Assembly (NCBI RefSeq): GCF_028687635.1
Contig: NZ_JAQTZS010000008.1
Span: 46,152 to 110,151 of the forward strand
Origin: Malikia sp.
Lineage (GTDB): Bacteria > Pseudomonadota > Gammaproteobacteria > Burkholderiales > Burkholderiaceae_C
DNA length: 64,000 bases
Reading direction: 5' to 3'
Shown here: positions 18,453 to 26,714 of the stretch, piece after piece
Layout of the letters: each line of letters begins with the position of its first letter
Numbering within the stretch: position 1 is the first letter of the stretch
Program-made: the position numbers and the translations under genes
Notes under the pieces: model-generated
What the model was told of the DNA's origin: nothing
The model's database searches: none
The model's input: only the letters and a program-made list of their open reading frames with translations

Positions 18453-20918
18453 ATGACCGCCATCCGTCTCACCCCCGCCGAGCTGTGCCTGCGGGTCGAT
18501 CCCGCCCGGCTCGGCTTCGCCGACACGGCCGAGCTGACGCGGGAAGAGCTGCCCTGGATCGGCCAGGAGCGCGCGCTGACGGCGGCGCGCTTCGGTCTCG
18601 GGCTTGAGCAGCCGGACTACCACCTGTTCGTGCTCGGCGACGTCGGCACCGGCCGCTCGACCCTGCTGCAGCAGGAGATGCAGGCCGCCGCCGCCGCCCG
18701 CCCGGCCCCGCCCGACCTGTGCTACCTGCACAACTTCGACGCGCCCGAGCGCCCGCGCGCGCTGCGCCTGCCCGCCGGCGAGGGTCGCCAGCTGCGCCAG
18801 TTCATGGTCCAGCTGGTCAAGTCGCTGCAGGCCGACATCCCCAAGCGCTTCGCCGAACCCGACTTCAAGGCCGCGCAGGGCCAGCTCGAGCACGGCTACG
18901 CCGAGCGCGAGGCCGCGGCCTACCAGGCGCTGTCGGCCTTCGCCGCGGCGCGCCACTTCGCGCTGCGGCGCGAGAGCGGCCAGCTGATCCTGACGCTGAT
19001 CGGTCCCCAGGGCCAGGCGCTGACGGAGGCCGAGCTCGCCAGCCTGCCGCAGGAGGAGCGCGAGCGCTACGACCAGGGCGAGCGCGAGCTGCGCAACGAG
19101 GTCCTGCGCTACCTCGAACTGACCCAGCCGCTGGAGCGCGCGCTCGACGAGGGCGTGACCGCGCTGCGGCTGCAGGCCGTCAAACCGCTGCTGGAGCGCG
19201 CGCTGCAGGCGATCCGGCAGCAGCTCAGGAAGAACATCAAGGACACGCGCAAGCTCGGCGCCTGGCTCGAACAGGTCGTGGCCGATGTGCTCGAACACCT
19301 GCAGCTGTTCGAGAGCGGCGCGCCCGAGGACGAGCCCGATCGCAAGGAGGCACTCGCGCAGGTGCTGGCGCGCTACCGCGTCAACCTGGTGGTCGACAAC
19401 GCCGGCGCGCGCGGCGCGCCGGTCATCATCGAGAACAACCCGCTGTTTCGCCCGCTGTTCGGCAGCATCGAGTACCAGTCCGAGAACGACGTGCTGGTGA
19501 CGGATTTCTCGCGCATCCGCGCCGGCAGCCTGCTCAAGGCGCATGGCGGCTTCCTGATGCTGCACATGCGCGACCTGCTGGCCGACGAGCTGGTGTGGGA
19601 GAAGCTGCGCCGCTTCCTGCGCAACGGCCGGCTGCAGATCGAGGAACCCGGCACGGTCTATTCGGCGCAGGCCTCGACCTCGCTCGAACCGGAGGCGGTC
19701 GATGTCGATGTCAAGCTGGTGCTGGTGGGCTCGGACGAGCATTACTACGCGCTGCAGGAGGGCGACCCCGAGTTCGCGCGCCATTTCCGCGTCAAGGTCG
19801 ATTTCGCCGACAGCTTCCTGGCCAGCGAGGCGACGCGGCGCGCCAGCGGCGTCTTCGTCGCCCATGTCTGCGCCCGGCTGGGGCTGCCGCATTTCAGCGC
19901 GGCGGCGGTCGCCCGCCTGATCGAGGACAGCCACCGCCAGGCCGAGGACCAGGCGCGCCAGTGCGCGGCCTTCTCGCGCACCGAGGCGCTGGTGGTGGAG
20001 AGCGCGGCGGTGGCGCGGGCACGCGGCGCGCGCGGCGTCGAGGCCGAGGATGTCGCCGCCGCGCTGCAGGCGCAGCGCCACCGGCACGACTACCTGGAGC
20101 AGCGCCTGCGCGAGACCATCGCCGACGGCGAGCGCATCATCGCGCTGGGCGGCCAGCGGGTCGGCCAGCTCAACGGCCTGACCGTGATCGACCTCGGCGA
20201 CTACCGCTTCGGCCAGCCGATGAAGGTGACGGCGCGCACCGTCGCCGGCACCGAGGGCCTGCTCAACATCGAGCGCGAGGTCGAGCTGTCGGGCCCGATC
20301 CACGACAAGGCGGTGCTGATCCTGCAGAGCTACCTGTCGGCGCTGTTCGGCCATATCGCGCCGCTGGCGCTGAGCGCGTCGATCGTGTTCGAGCAGGAAT
20401 ACTCCGGCGTCGAGGGCGACTCGGCTTCCTGCGCCGAGCTCTACGCGCTGCTGTCATCGCTGGCCGGGCTGCCGCTGCAACAGGGCATCGCCGTCACGGG
20501 CGCGATCAGCCCCTTCGGCGAGGTGCTGCCGATCGGCGGCGTCAACGAGAAGATCGAGGGCTTCTTCGCGGTCTGCCGCGACTCCGGGCTCGATGGCCGC
20601 CAGGGCGTGCTGATCCCGGCGCGCAACCGCCGCCACCTGATGCTGTCGCGCGAGGTCGGCGCGGCGGTCGAGCAGGGCCTGTTCCACATCCACAGCGCCG
20701 GCCATGTCAGCGAGGGCGCCGAACTGCTGATGGGCCAGCCCTTTGGCACCGCACCCGACCAGCCCTGCCCGGTCGCGCTGTCCGGCCCGGCCTGCACGCG
20801 CGGCAACCCGACCAGCTATCCCGAGGACAGCATCCTGGGCCGCGCCGAGGCCACGCTGCAGGCCTTCCGGCGCGCCTGCCTGCGCGCGAGCAACCCGAAG
20901 GCCTGGCGCCGGCGTTGA
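18453..20918 (+). CDS. Lon-like ATP-dependent protease (AAA_32/Lon_C)
   Basis: 821-residue AAA+ protease of the LonB/YcbZ-like group with no N-terminal LAN domain. It shows a P-loop-like GDVGTGRST at residues 62-70, with Arg where a Walker A Lys is usual, then a long helical insertion (about 110-290), the rest of the AAA module (IENNPLFRPLFGSIEY, RAGSLLKAHGGFLMLHMRD), and a Lon proteolytic domain with the Ser-Lys dyad: GDSAS with Ser657 and NEKIEGFF with Lys700. ATG at 18453 has AGGAG 5 bases upstream. Substrates are unknown. The Arg in the P-loop is seen in relatives, as far as I recall. Confidence 0.9.
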   Translation: MTAIRLTPAELCLRVDPARLGFADTAELTREELPWIGQERALTAARFGLGLEQPDYHLFVLGDVGTGRSTLLQQEMQAAAAARPAPPDLCYLHNFDAPERPRALRLPAGEGRQLRQFMVQLVKSLQADIPKRFAEPDFKAAQGQLEHGYAEREAAAYQALSAFAAARHFALRRESGQLILTLIGPQGQALTEAELASLPQEERERYDQGERELRNEVLRYLELTQPLERALDEGVTALRLQAVKPLLERALQAIRQQLRKNIKDTRKLGAWLEQVVADVLEHLQLFESGAPEDEPDRKEALAQVLARYRVNLVVDNAGARGAPVIIENNPLFRPLFGSIEYQSENDVLVTDFSRIRAGSLLKAHGGFLMLHMRDLLADELVWEKLRRFLRNGRLQIEEPGTVYSAQASTSLEPEAVDVDVKLVLVGSDEHYYALQEGDPEFARHFRVKVDFADSFLASEATRRASGVFVAHVCARLGLPHFSAAAVARLIEDSHRQAEDQARQCAAFSRTEALVVESAAVARARGARGVEAEDVAAALQAQRHRHDYLEQRLRETIADGERIIALGGQRVGQLNGLTVIDLGDYRFGQPMKVTARTVAGTEGLLNIEREVELSGPIHDKAVLILQSYLSALFGHIAPLALSASIVFEQEYSGVEGDSASCAELYALLSSLAGLPLQQGIAVTGAISPFGEVLPIGGVNEKIEGFFAVCRDSGLDGRQGVLIPARNRRHLMLSREVGAAVEQGLFHIHSAGHVSEGAELLMGQPFGTAPDQPCPVALSGPACTRGNPTSYPEDSILGRAEATLQAFRRACLRASNPKAWRRR

Positions 20919-21029
20919 AGCGGCAGCCAGCAGCGCGGGAAAACGGCCCCGGCTGGTTCATACTTCAGGCCCAGAAGCGGTCCGGCGCCCTTGCGCCACC
21001 GCCATCCGCCCCCATAACCGATTCGAGAC

Positions 21030-21494
21030 ATGACGACCGAACAACCGACCCCCGACCAGCAGCCCCTGCACTGGAACGACCTGTACCTGCTGGGCTACAC
21101 GCCCATCGACGAGGTGCACGAGGAATTCGTCGGGCTGGTCGGCCGCATGCAGACAGCCGCCGATGCCGAGCTGGCCGGCCTGCTGGCCGAATTCACGCGC
21201 CACTGCGAGCAGCATTTCGAAATGGAAAACTGCTGGATGCTGGAGACCGACTTCCCGCCGCGCGACTGCCACATCGACGAACACGCGGCCGTGCTGGGCT
21301 CGGTGCATGAGGTCGGCGAACTGTTCGCCAAGGGCGAGCTCGGCGCCGACGTGGTGCGCGATCTGGTCGAGCATCTGGCCGACTGGTTCCCCAGGCACGC
21401 CGACCAGCTCGACTCGGCGCTGGCGCACTGGATGAGCAAGAAGCGTCTGGGCGGCAAGCCGGTGGTGCTGCGCCGCGGCCTGCAGCTGCGCTGA
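21030..21494 (+). CDS. Bacteriohemerythrin-type protein
   Basis: 154-residue single hemerythrin domain that would bind O2 at a di-iron site. The ligand pattern is visible: an early His in PLHWNDLYLLG, H in DEVHEEF, HCEQHFEMEN supplying His/His/Glu, DEHAAVLGSVHEV, and HADQLDSAL for the last His and Asp. Such proteins deliver or sense oxygen in microaerobic and methanotrophic bacteria. It stands alone downstream of the Lon-like gene with a 111-bp gap. Its partner is unknown. Confidence 0.87.
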   Translation: MTTEQPTPDQQPLHWNDLYLLGYTPIDEVHEEFVGLVGRMQTAADAELAGLLAEFTRHCEQHFEMENCWMLETDFPPRDCHIDEHAAVLGSVHEVGELFAKGELGADVVRDLVEHLADWFPRHADQLDSALAHWMSKKRLGGKPVVLRRGLQLR

Positions 21495-21498
21495 AGGC

Positions 21499-22452
21499 TC
21501 AAGGGCTGCCGCGCGGCCCGGTCGGCACCGTGATCGACCTGGGCTCGGGCTCCAGCTTTTCAGCCTGCTGCAGCCGGTAGACCTCGTCGATCAGCTCGCG
21601 CAGCAGCGCGATGTCCTCGGACTGGTCGTTCAGGCGCGTGCTCATGATGATGGGCGAGGTCGCGTTCGGCTCCAGCAGCGGGCGATAGACCACCTCGTCG
21701 GGACGCAAGCGCTGCGCGCTGGCCGGCACCAGGCACAGCCCCATGCCGGCGGCGACCAGGCCGAGCGCGGTCTGCATTTCCTGCACTTCCTGCACCTCGG
21801 CCGGCTCCAGGCCCAGGTCGCGGAACAGCGACAGCACATGGTCGGCGTAGCTCGGGCGCGGTTTGCGCGGGTAGACCAGCTGGGGAAAGGCGGCCGCCCG
21901 CGCCAGGCTGACCGGCCCGCGCTCGCCGGCGAGGGGATGCTCGGTGGGTATGGCCAGCACCAGCGGCTCCTCGCGCAGCACCTCGCGCCGGAGGCTGGGG
22001 TCGTCGAAGCGCACGCGGCCGAAGCCGACATCGATCTGGCCGGCCTTGAGCGCCTCGCCCTGCTCGACCGTGGTCTTCTCGACCAGCACCAGCGGCACCT
22101 GCGGCTTGCGCGCGCGGAACAGGCGCGCGATGCGCGGCAGCGCGCCGTACATGGTCGACGGCACGAAGCCGATCACCAGGCGGCGGTCGACCTGTGACAG
22201 GCGGCGCGTCATCGCGATGGTCTCGTCGAGCTGTTCGAGCATGCGCACCGCGCGGCCATGGAAGAAGCGGCCGGCCTCGGTCAGCGCCAGCGGCCTGGCC
22301 TCGCGGTCGAGCAGCTTGAGCCCGAGCTCCTCCTCCAGCTGCTGGATCTGCCGGCTCAGCGGCGGCTGCGAAATGTAGAGCCGCTCGGCGGCACGGGTGA
22401 AGCTGCGCTCCTGCGCGACCGCGACGAAGTACTTGAGATGCCGAAAATCCAT
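21499..22452 (-). CDS. LysR regulator of the BenM/CatM type
   Basis: 317-residue LysR protein. The HTH (FVAVAQERSFTRAAERLY, then SQPPLSRQIQQLEEELG) and ligand-binding half (LVIGFVPSTMYGALPRIARL, IDVGFGRVRFDDP) look like BenM/CatM, which bind muconate and benzoate. The ATG complementary to 22450-22452 gives MDFRHLKYF, the standard N-terminus; upstream extension is not supported. Divergent from benABC, with a perfect ATAC-N7-GTAT dyad 5 bases upstream of the start. It is the best candidate activator for ben, catA and benK/pcaD. Naming it benM would go beyond the evidence. Confidence 0.9.
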   Translation of the reverse strand: MDFRHLKYFVAVAQERSFTRAAERLYISQPPLSRQIQQLEEELGLKLLDREARPLALTEAGRFFHGRAVRMLEQLDETIAMTRRLSQVDRRLVIGFVPSTMYGALPRIARLFRARKPQVPLVLVEKTTVEQGEALKAGQIDVGFGRVRFDDPSLRREVLREEPLVLAIPTEHPLAGERGPVSLARAAAFPQLVYPRKPRPSYADHVLSLFRDLGLEPAEVQEVQEMQTALGLVAAGMGLCLVPASAQRLRPDEVVYRPLLEPNATSPIIMSTRLNDQSEDIALLRELIDEVYRLQQAEKLEPEPRSITVPTGPRGSP

Positions 22453-22454
22453 GC

Positions 22455-22473
22455 CAATACTTTCTAGGTATTG
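22455..22473. promoter_or_regulatory. BenM/CatM-type operator in the ben promoter
   Basis: CAATAC-N7-GTATTG is a perfect six-base inverted repeat holding ATAC (22457-22460) and GTAT (22468-22471) seven bases apart, the known recognition pattern for BenM/CatM. It lies 21 bases before the proposed benA -35. Confidence 0.75.
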
Positions 22474-22483
22474 GGTGATTCTA

Positions 22484-22522
22484 AAACAGTCTTTGATCTG
22501 GGTCAGGGTTTCTCCATAAGAT
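22484..22522 (+). promoter_or_regulatory. Candidate benA promoter
   Basis: TTGATC (22493-22498) and TAAGAT (22517-22522) are separated by 18 bases. The -35 overlaps AAACAGTCTTTGAT (22484-22497), a 14-base block repeated exactly in front of catA at the same distance from the operator. Confidence 0.55.
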
Positions 22523-22829
22523 CTACACTGGAAAACAAGCAAGCCCCTGGAACGCAGCCGACCGGATAAAGAGCCCGGAAGCCGCAGCAGCAGGGGGAGC
22601 AGACGGTGCCGCGACGATGGCCACCGCAGGAGACAAGATCAGCGACCACGGGCCACCGCCTCACCGGGGGTTCCGCGCCCCGCAGCGTCGCACCGTCACC
22701 TGCCAGCCGCGAAGCGTGCCGCCCGCACTGTCCGGCAGGGATCCCCCTCCTGCCAGACCTGCCTGCCACCCCAGCCGTTGCGGTCCATGCCGCAGCGGGC
22801 CAGAGCCACAAGTCCAACAGGAGATATTT
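22523..22829 (+). other. Long GC-rich leader of benABC
   Basis: About 300 bases lie between the proposed promoter and the benA start. An open frame runs through it in phase with benA but has low-complexity, Pro/Arg-rich translation and no Rieske-oxygenase similarity, so it is treated as untranslated. One 6-bp inverted repeat, GGCAGG/CCTGCC at 22734-22754, is present. No riboswitch was recognised. Confidence 0.45.
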
Positions 22830-24194
22830 ATGAGCCAAGAAAATCTGCGCGAGCGCCTGGAAGGCATGCTGGTCGATGACCACGACAAAGGCCTGCACCG
22901 CGTCAAGCGTTCCGTCTTCAACGATCCGGAACTGTTCGACCTCGAGATGAAGCACATCTTCGAAGGCAACTGGATCTACCTGGCTCATGAAAGCCAGATC
23001 CCGAACAACAACGACTACTTCACCACCACCATCGGCCGCCAGCCGGTGATGATCACCCGCAACCGCGCCGGCGAGCTGAACTGCTTCATCAACGCCTGTG
23101 CCCACCGTGGCGCGCAGCTGGCCCGCTTCAAGACCGGCAACAAGGGCACCTTCACCTGCCCCTTCCACGGCTGGACCTTCAACAACTCCGGCAAGCTGCT
23201 CAAGATCAAGGACCCGGACAACACCGGCTACCCCGAGACCTTCAACAAGGAAGGCAGCCACGATCTGACCAAGATCGCCAAGTTCCAGTCCTACCGCGGC
23301 TTCCTGTTCGGCTCGCTGAACGCCGACGTCCAGCCGCTGGAAGAGCACCTGGGTGAATCGCGCAAGATCATCGACATGATCGTCGACCAGTCCGAGCAGG
23401 GCCTGGAAGTGCTGCGCGGCGCCTCGACCTACTGGTTCGAGGGCAACTGGAAGCTGCAGGCTGAGAACGGCGCCGACGGCTACCACGTGACCGCCGTGCA
23501 CTGGAACTACGCCGCGACCCAGGCCGCCCGCAAGGAACGCGAAGCCGGCAACGACCAGATCAAGGCCATGAGCGCCGGCGGCTGGGCCAAGAAGGGCGGC
23601 GGCTCCTACTCGTTCGACAACGGCCACCTGCTGCTGTGGACGCGCTGGGACAACCCGGAAGACCGTCCGCTCTACCCGCAGCGCGAGCAGCTGGCCGAGC
23701 GCGTCGGCGCCAACACCGCCGAGTGGATGATCAACAACTCGCGCAACCTGTGCCTGTACCCGAACGTCTACCTGATGGACCAGTTCAGCTCGCAGATCCG
23801 CGTGCTGCGCCCGATCTCGGTCGACAAGACCGAAGTCACCATCTACTGCATCGCGCCCAAGGGCGAGAGCGCCGAGGCCCGTGCCCGCCGCATCCGCCAG
23901 TACGAGGACTTCTTCAACGCCACCGGCATGGCCACGCCTGACGACCTGGAGGAGTTCCGCTCCTGCCAGCAAGGCTACAACGGCGCCGCCGCCGAGTGGA
24001 ACGACATGTCGCGCGGTGCCGAGCACTGGGTGCGCGGTCCCGATGCCGAAGCCGACAAGATCGGCCTCAAGCCCATCCTGTCCGGGGTCAAGACCGAGGA
24101 CGAGGGCCTCTACGTCGCCCAGCACACCTACTGGATGGAGCAGATGCGCAAGGCGGTCGACGCCGAAGAAGCTGCCCAAGCCAACGCGAAATAA
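22830..24194 (+). CDS. benA: Benzoate 1,2-dioxygenase, large (alpha) subunit
   Basis: Catalytic subunit that, with BenB and the reductase BenC, converts benzoate to the 1,2-cis-diol carboxylate. The 454-residue protein has a Rieske 2Fe-2S site (Cys90, His92, Cys110, His113 in CAHRG and CPFHGW) and the mononuclear iron region [13 protein letters not shown] with His219 and His224. ATG at 22830 has AGGAG 6 bases upstream and gives the normal length. benB follows after 18 bases. Related toluate (XylX) or anthranilate oxygenases are alternatives, but the neighbours favour benzoate. Confidence 0.95.
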   Translation: MSQENLRERLEGMLVDDHDKGLHRVKRSVFNDPELFDLEMKHIFEGNWIYLAHESQIPNNNDYFTTTIGRQPVMITRNRAGELNCFINACAHRGAQLARFKTGNKGTFTCPFHGWTFNNSGKLLKIKDPDNTGYPETFNKEGSHDLTKIAKFQSYRGFLFGSLNADVQPLEEHLGESRKIIDMIVDQSEQGLEVLRGASTYWFEGNWKLQAENGADGYHVTAVHWNYAATQAARKEREAGNDQIKAMSAGGWAKKGGGSYSFDNGHLLLWTRWDNPEDRPLYPQREQLAERVGANTAEWMINNSRNLCLYPNVYLMDQFSSQIRVLRPISVDKTEVTIYCIAPKGESAEARARRIRQYEDFFNATGMATPDDLEEFRSCQQGYNGAAAEWNDMSRGAEHWVRGPDAEADKIGLKPILSGVKTEDEGLYVAQHTYWMEQMRKAVDAEEAAQANAK

Positions 24195-24212
24195 GAACTG
24201 GAGAGCAACAGC

Positions 24213-24701
24213 ATGACCACCTCTTACGAAAATGTCTGCGCCTTCCTGTACCAGGAAGCCCGCCTGCTCGACGACCGCGAATGGGACGCCTGGATCGAGA
24301 TGTACGATCCGCAGGCGGAGTTCTGGATGCCCTCCTGGGCCGATGACGGCGAGCTGACCACCAATCCGCAGACCGAGATCTCGCTGATCTACTACCCGAG
24401 CCGTGGCGGCCTGGAAGACCGCGTCTTCCGCATCCGCACCGAGCGTTCGAGCGCGACCATTCCCGACACCCGCACCTCGCACAACATCAGCAACGTCGAG
24501 ATCGTCGAGCGCAATGGCGACGTCGTGAAGGTCCGCCACAACTGGTTCACGCTGAGCGTGCGCTATAACGTGACCGACACCTTCGCCGGCACCAGCTTCC
24601 TGACGATCGACTTCTCGGGCGCCAAGCCGGTGATCAAGTCCAAGAAGGTCGTGCTCAAGAACGACTACATCCGTCACGTCCTCGACGTCTACCACCTCTG
24701 A
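24213..24701 (+). CDS. benB: Benzoate 1,2-dioxygenase, small (beta) subunit
   Basis: 162-residue structural subunit of the alpha3-beta3 oxygenase, with the cystatin/NTF2-like fold. Typical blocks are FLYQEARLLDDREWDAWIEMY at the N-terminus, RIRTERSSATIPDTRTSHNISNV in the middle, and DYIRHVLDVYHL at the end. GGAGAG precedes the ATG. benC starts two bases after the stop, so translation of the two is probably coupled. Confidence 0.96.
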   Translation: MTTSYENVCAFLYQEARLLDDREWDAWIEMYDPQAEFWMPSWADDGELTTNPQTEISLIYYPSRGGLEDRVFRIRTERSSATIPDTRTSHNISNVEIVERNGDVVKVRHNWFTLSVRYNVTDTFAGTSFLTIDFSGAKPVIKSKKVVLKNDYIRHVLDVYHL

Positions 24702-24703
24702 TC

Positions 24704-25720
24704 ATGTCGACTTTCAAGATCGCCCTCAACTTCGAGGATGGGGTCACGCGCTTCATCGACTGCAAAGACAGCGAGACCGTGGCCGACGCCGCCTATCGCC
24801 AGAAGATCAACGTCCCCATCGACTGCCGCGACGGCGCCTGCGGTGCGTGCAAGTCGAGCTGCGAATCGGGCTCGTTCGACATGGGCAGCAACTACATCGA
24901 CGACGCGCTGACCGAGGAAGAACTCCAGCAAGGCTTCGTGCTGACCTGCCAGATGCGGCCCAAGAGCGACTGCGTGGTGAGCATCCCCGCGTCCTCGGCC
25001 GTCTGCAAGACCGCCCAGACCAGCCTGACCACGACCATCAAGGAGGTGCGACTGGTCTCCGACAGCACCATCGCGCTGACCGTGGCCGGCGACGACATCG
25101 CCAAGCTGTCCTTCCTGCCGGGCCAGTACGCCAACCTGCAGGTGCCGGGCACCGACGCGCACCGCGCCTACTCCTTCAGCTCGATGCCCAAGGACAAGGA
25201 GGTCTCGTTCCTGATCCGCAACGTGCCGGGCGGCCTGATGAGCAGCTACCTGACCGGATCGGCCAAGCCGGGCGACACGCTGGTGCTGAACGGCCCCAAG
25301 GGCAGCTTCTACCTGCGCGACATCACCCGCCCGGTCATGATGCTGGCCGGTGGCACCGGCCTGGCGCCCTTCACCGCCATGCTCGACAAGATCGCGGCGG
25401 CCGGCGGCAGCCCGTTCCCGGTGCACCTAGTCTACGGCGTCAACACCGACACCGACCTGGTCGACATCGACAAGCTGCAAGCCTTCGCCCAGGCGATGCC
25501 CAATTTCAGCTACGCGCTGGTCGTGGTCGACCCCAACAGCGCGCAGCCGAAGAAGGGCTATGTCACCAACCACCTCGAAGCCGGTCAGCTGCACGACGGC
25601 GAGCTCGACATGTACCTGTGCGGCCCGCCGCCCATGGTCGAGGCCGTCAACCAGTACCTGCGCGACCAGGGCATCAAGCCCGTCAGCTTCCACTACGAGA
25701 AGTTCGCGGCCAGCGCCTGA
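24704..25720 (+). CDS. benC: Benzoate 1,2-dioxygenase electron-transfer component
   Basis: 338-residue NADH reductase feeding electrons to BenAB. An N-terminal plant-type ferredoxin domain (about 1-100) carries CRDGACGACKSSC and a later Cys in LTCQM for the 2Fe-2S cluster. The FAD domain shows RAYSFSSMP, and the NAD domain LAGGTGLAPFTAML with a C-terminal CGPPPMVEAV. It is two bases behind benB. A hairpin with a T-run sits right after its stop. Confidence 0.96.
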   Translation: MSTFKIALNFEDGVTRFIDCKDSETVADAAYRQKINVPIDCRDGACGACKSSCESGSFDMGSNYIDDALTEEELQQGFVLTCQMRPKSDCVVSIPASSAVCKTAQTSLTTTIKEVRLVSDSTIALTVAGDDIAKLSFLPGQYANLQVPGTDAHRAYSFSSMPKDKEVSFLIRNVPGGLMSSYLTGSAKPGDTLVLNGPKGSFYLRDITRPVMMLAGGTGLAPFTAMLDKIAAAGGSPFPVHLVYGVNTDTDLVDIDKLQAFAQAMPNFSYALVVVDPNSAQPKKGYVTNHLEAGQLHDGELDMYLCGPPPMVEAVNQYLRDQGIKPVSFHYEKFAASA

Positions 25721-25740
25721 TCGCTGACCACCCCCCCAAC

Positions 25741-25763
25741 AGCCCGTGCCAACGGGCTTTTTT
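25741..25763 (+). terminator. Intrinsic terminator between benC and benD
   Basis: AGCCCGT (25741-25747) pairs with ACGGGCT (25752-25758) around a GCCA loop, followed by six T residues (25758-25763). This is a textbook Rho-independent terminator shape placed 14 bases before the benD start codon, so it also overlaps benD's translation-initiation region. Confidence 0.75.
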
Positions 25764-25777
25764 CTTGCGGAACCCCA

Positions 25778-26557
25778 ATGAGCAAACGATTCAAGAACAA
25801 GGTCGCCGTGATCACCGGCGCGGCACAGGGCATCGGCCAGGGCGTCGCGCTGCGCATGGCCAAGGAAGGCGCCAAGCTGGTGCTGGTCGACCGCTCCGAA
25901 CTGGTGTTCGAACTGCGCGACCAGCTCGAGAAGAAGAAGGTCGACGTGCTGGCGCTGACCGCCGACATGGAAAAGTCCGGCGACTGCAACCGGGTCATGA
26001 AAGAGGCGGTCGAGAAGTTCGGCCGCATCGACGTGCTGGTCAACAACGTCGGCGGCACGATCTGGGCCAAGCCGTTCGAGCATTACCAGGAAGACGAAAT
26101 CGAGGCCGAGGTGCGTCGCTCGCTCTTTCCCACCCTGTGGTGCTGCCACGCGGTGCTGCCCCACATGCTCAAGCAGCAGAGCGGCGCCATCGTCAACGTC
26201 TCGTCAATCGCCACCCGTGGCGTCAACCGCGTGCCCTACGGCGCGGCCAAGGGCGGCGTCAACGCGCTGACGGCCTGCCTGGCGCTGGAGACCGCCGAGC
26301 GCGGCATCCGCGTCAACGCCATCGCCACCGGCGGCACCGAGGCGCCGCCGCGTCGCATCCCGCGCAACGCCGCCGAGCAGACCGCGCAGGAAAAGGTCTG
26401 GTACCAGATGATCGTCGACCAGACCATCAACTCCAGCCTGATGAAGCGCTACGGCACCATCGACGAGCAGGTCGGCGCGATCTGCTTCCTGGCCTCGGAC
26501 GAGGCTTCCTACATCACCGGCATCACGATGCCGGTCGGTGGCGGCGACCTCGGCTGA
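25778..26557 (+). CDS. benD: cis-1,2-dihydroxycyclohexadiene-1-carboxylate dehydrogenase
   Basis: Short-chain dehydrogenase that oxidises the benzoate cis-diol with NAD+ and releases CO2 to give catechol. The 259-residue protein has the Rossmann motif TGAAQGIGQG near residue 13, NNVGG, the catalytic Ser in NVSSIATRG, and YGAAKGG as the YxxxK motif. Its position behind benABC defines the substrate. The upstream region offers only a weak ribosome site and holds an intrinsic terminator, which is odd for a gene needed in equal amount. Confidence 0.94.
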   Translation: MSKRFKNKVAVITGAAQGIGQGVALRMAKEGAKLVLVDRSELVFELRDQLEKKKVDVLALTADMEKSGDCNRVMKEAVEKFGRIDVLVNNVGGTIWAKPFEHYQEDEIEAEVRRSLFPTLWCCHAVLPHMLKQQSGAIVNVSSIATRGVNRVPYGAAKGGVNALTACLALETAERGIRVNAIATGGTEAPPRRIPRNAAEQTAQEKVWYQMIVDQTINSSLMKRYGTIDEQVGAICFLASDEASYITGITMPVGGGDLG

Positions 26558-26580
26558 TCCAGCCCAGGCACCCAAGCGAA

Positions 26581-26614
26581 AGGACCGGCGCGGGAAACCG
26601 CCCGGTCCTTTTTT
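26581..26614 (+). terminator. Terminator of the ben operon
   Basis: AGGACCGG (from 26581) pairs with CCGGTCCT (26602-26609), with an imperfect GC continuation inside the stem, followed by T residues to 26614. Confidence 0.75.
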
Positions 26615-26649
26615 CGTCCGCTGCGATGCCAGCGGGCGGGCGACAGACG

Positions 26650-26684
26650 AAAAAAAACCGCCCAGGCGAACGGACGGTTTTTTT
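26650..26684. terminator. Bidirectional terminator between benD and benK
   Basis: An A-run plus CCGCC (26650-26663) faces GGACGG plus a T-run (26672-26684), so the hairpin has U-tracts on both strands. It would serve benK on the minus strand and back up the ben terminator. A second GC-rich palindrome (GCCGGCT/AGCCGGC) lies at 26689-26704. Confidence 0.6.
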
Positions 26685-26714
26685 CCAGGCCGGCTGAGCC
26701 GGCCTTCGGCGAGA

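Noticed and set aside
22617..22829. N-terminal extension of BenA upstream of 22830
   Set aside because: Pro/Arg-rich residues without similarity to any Rieske oxygenase; the ATG at 22830 has a good ribosome site and gives the family length.
22503..24695. 730-codon frame antisense to benA and benB
   Set aside because: The frame crosses two well-defined oxygenase subunit genes and shows a Val/Gly/Ala/His-rich antisense pattern.
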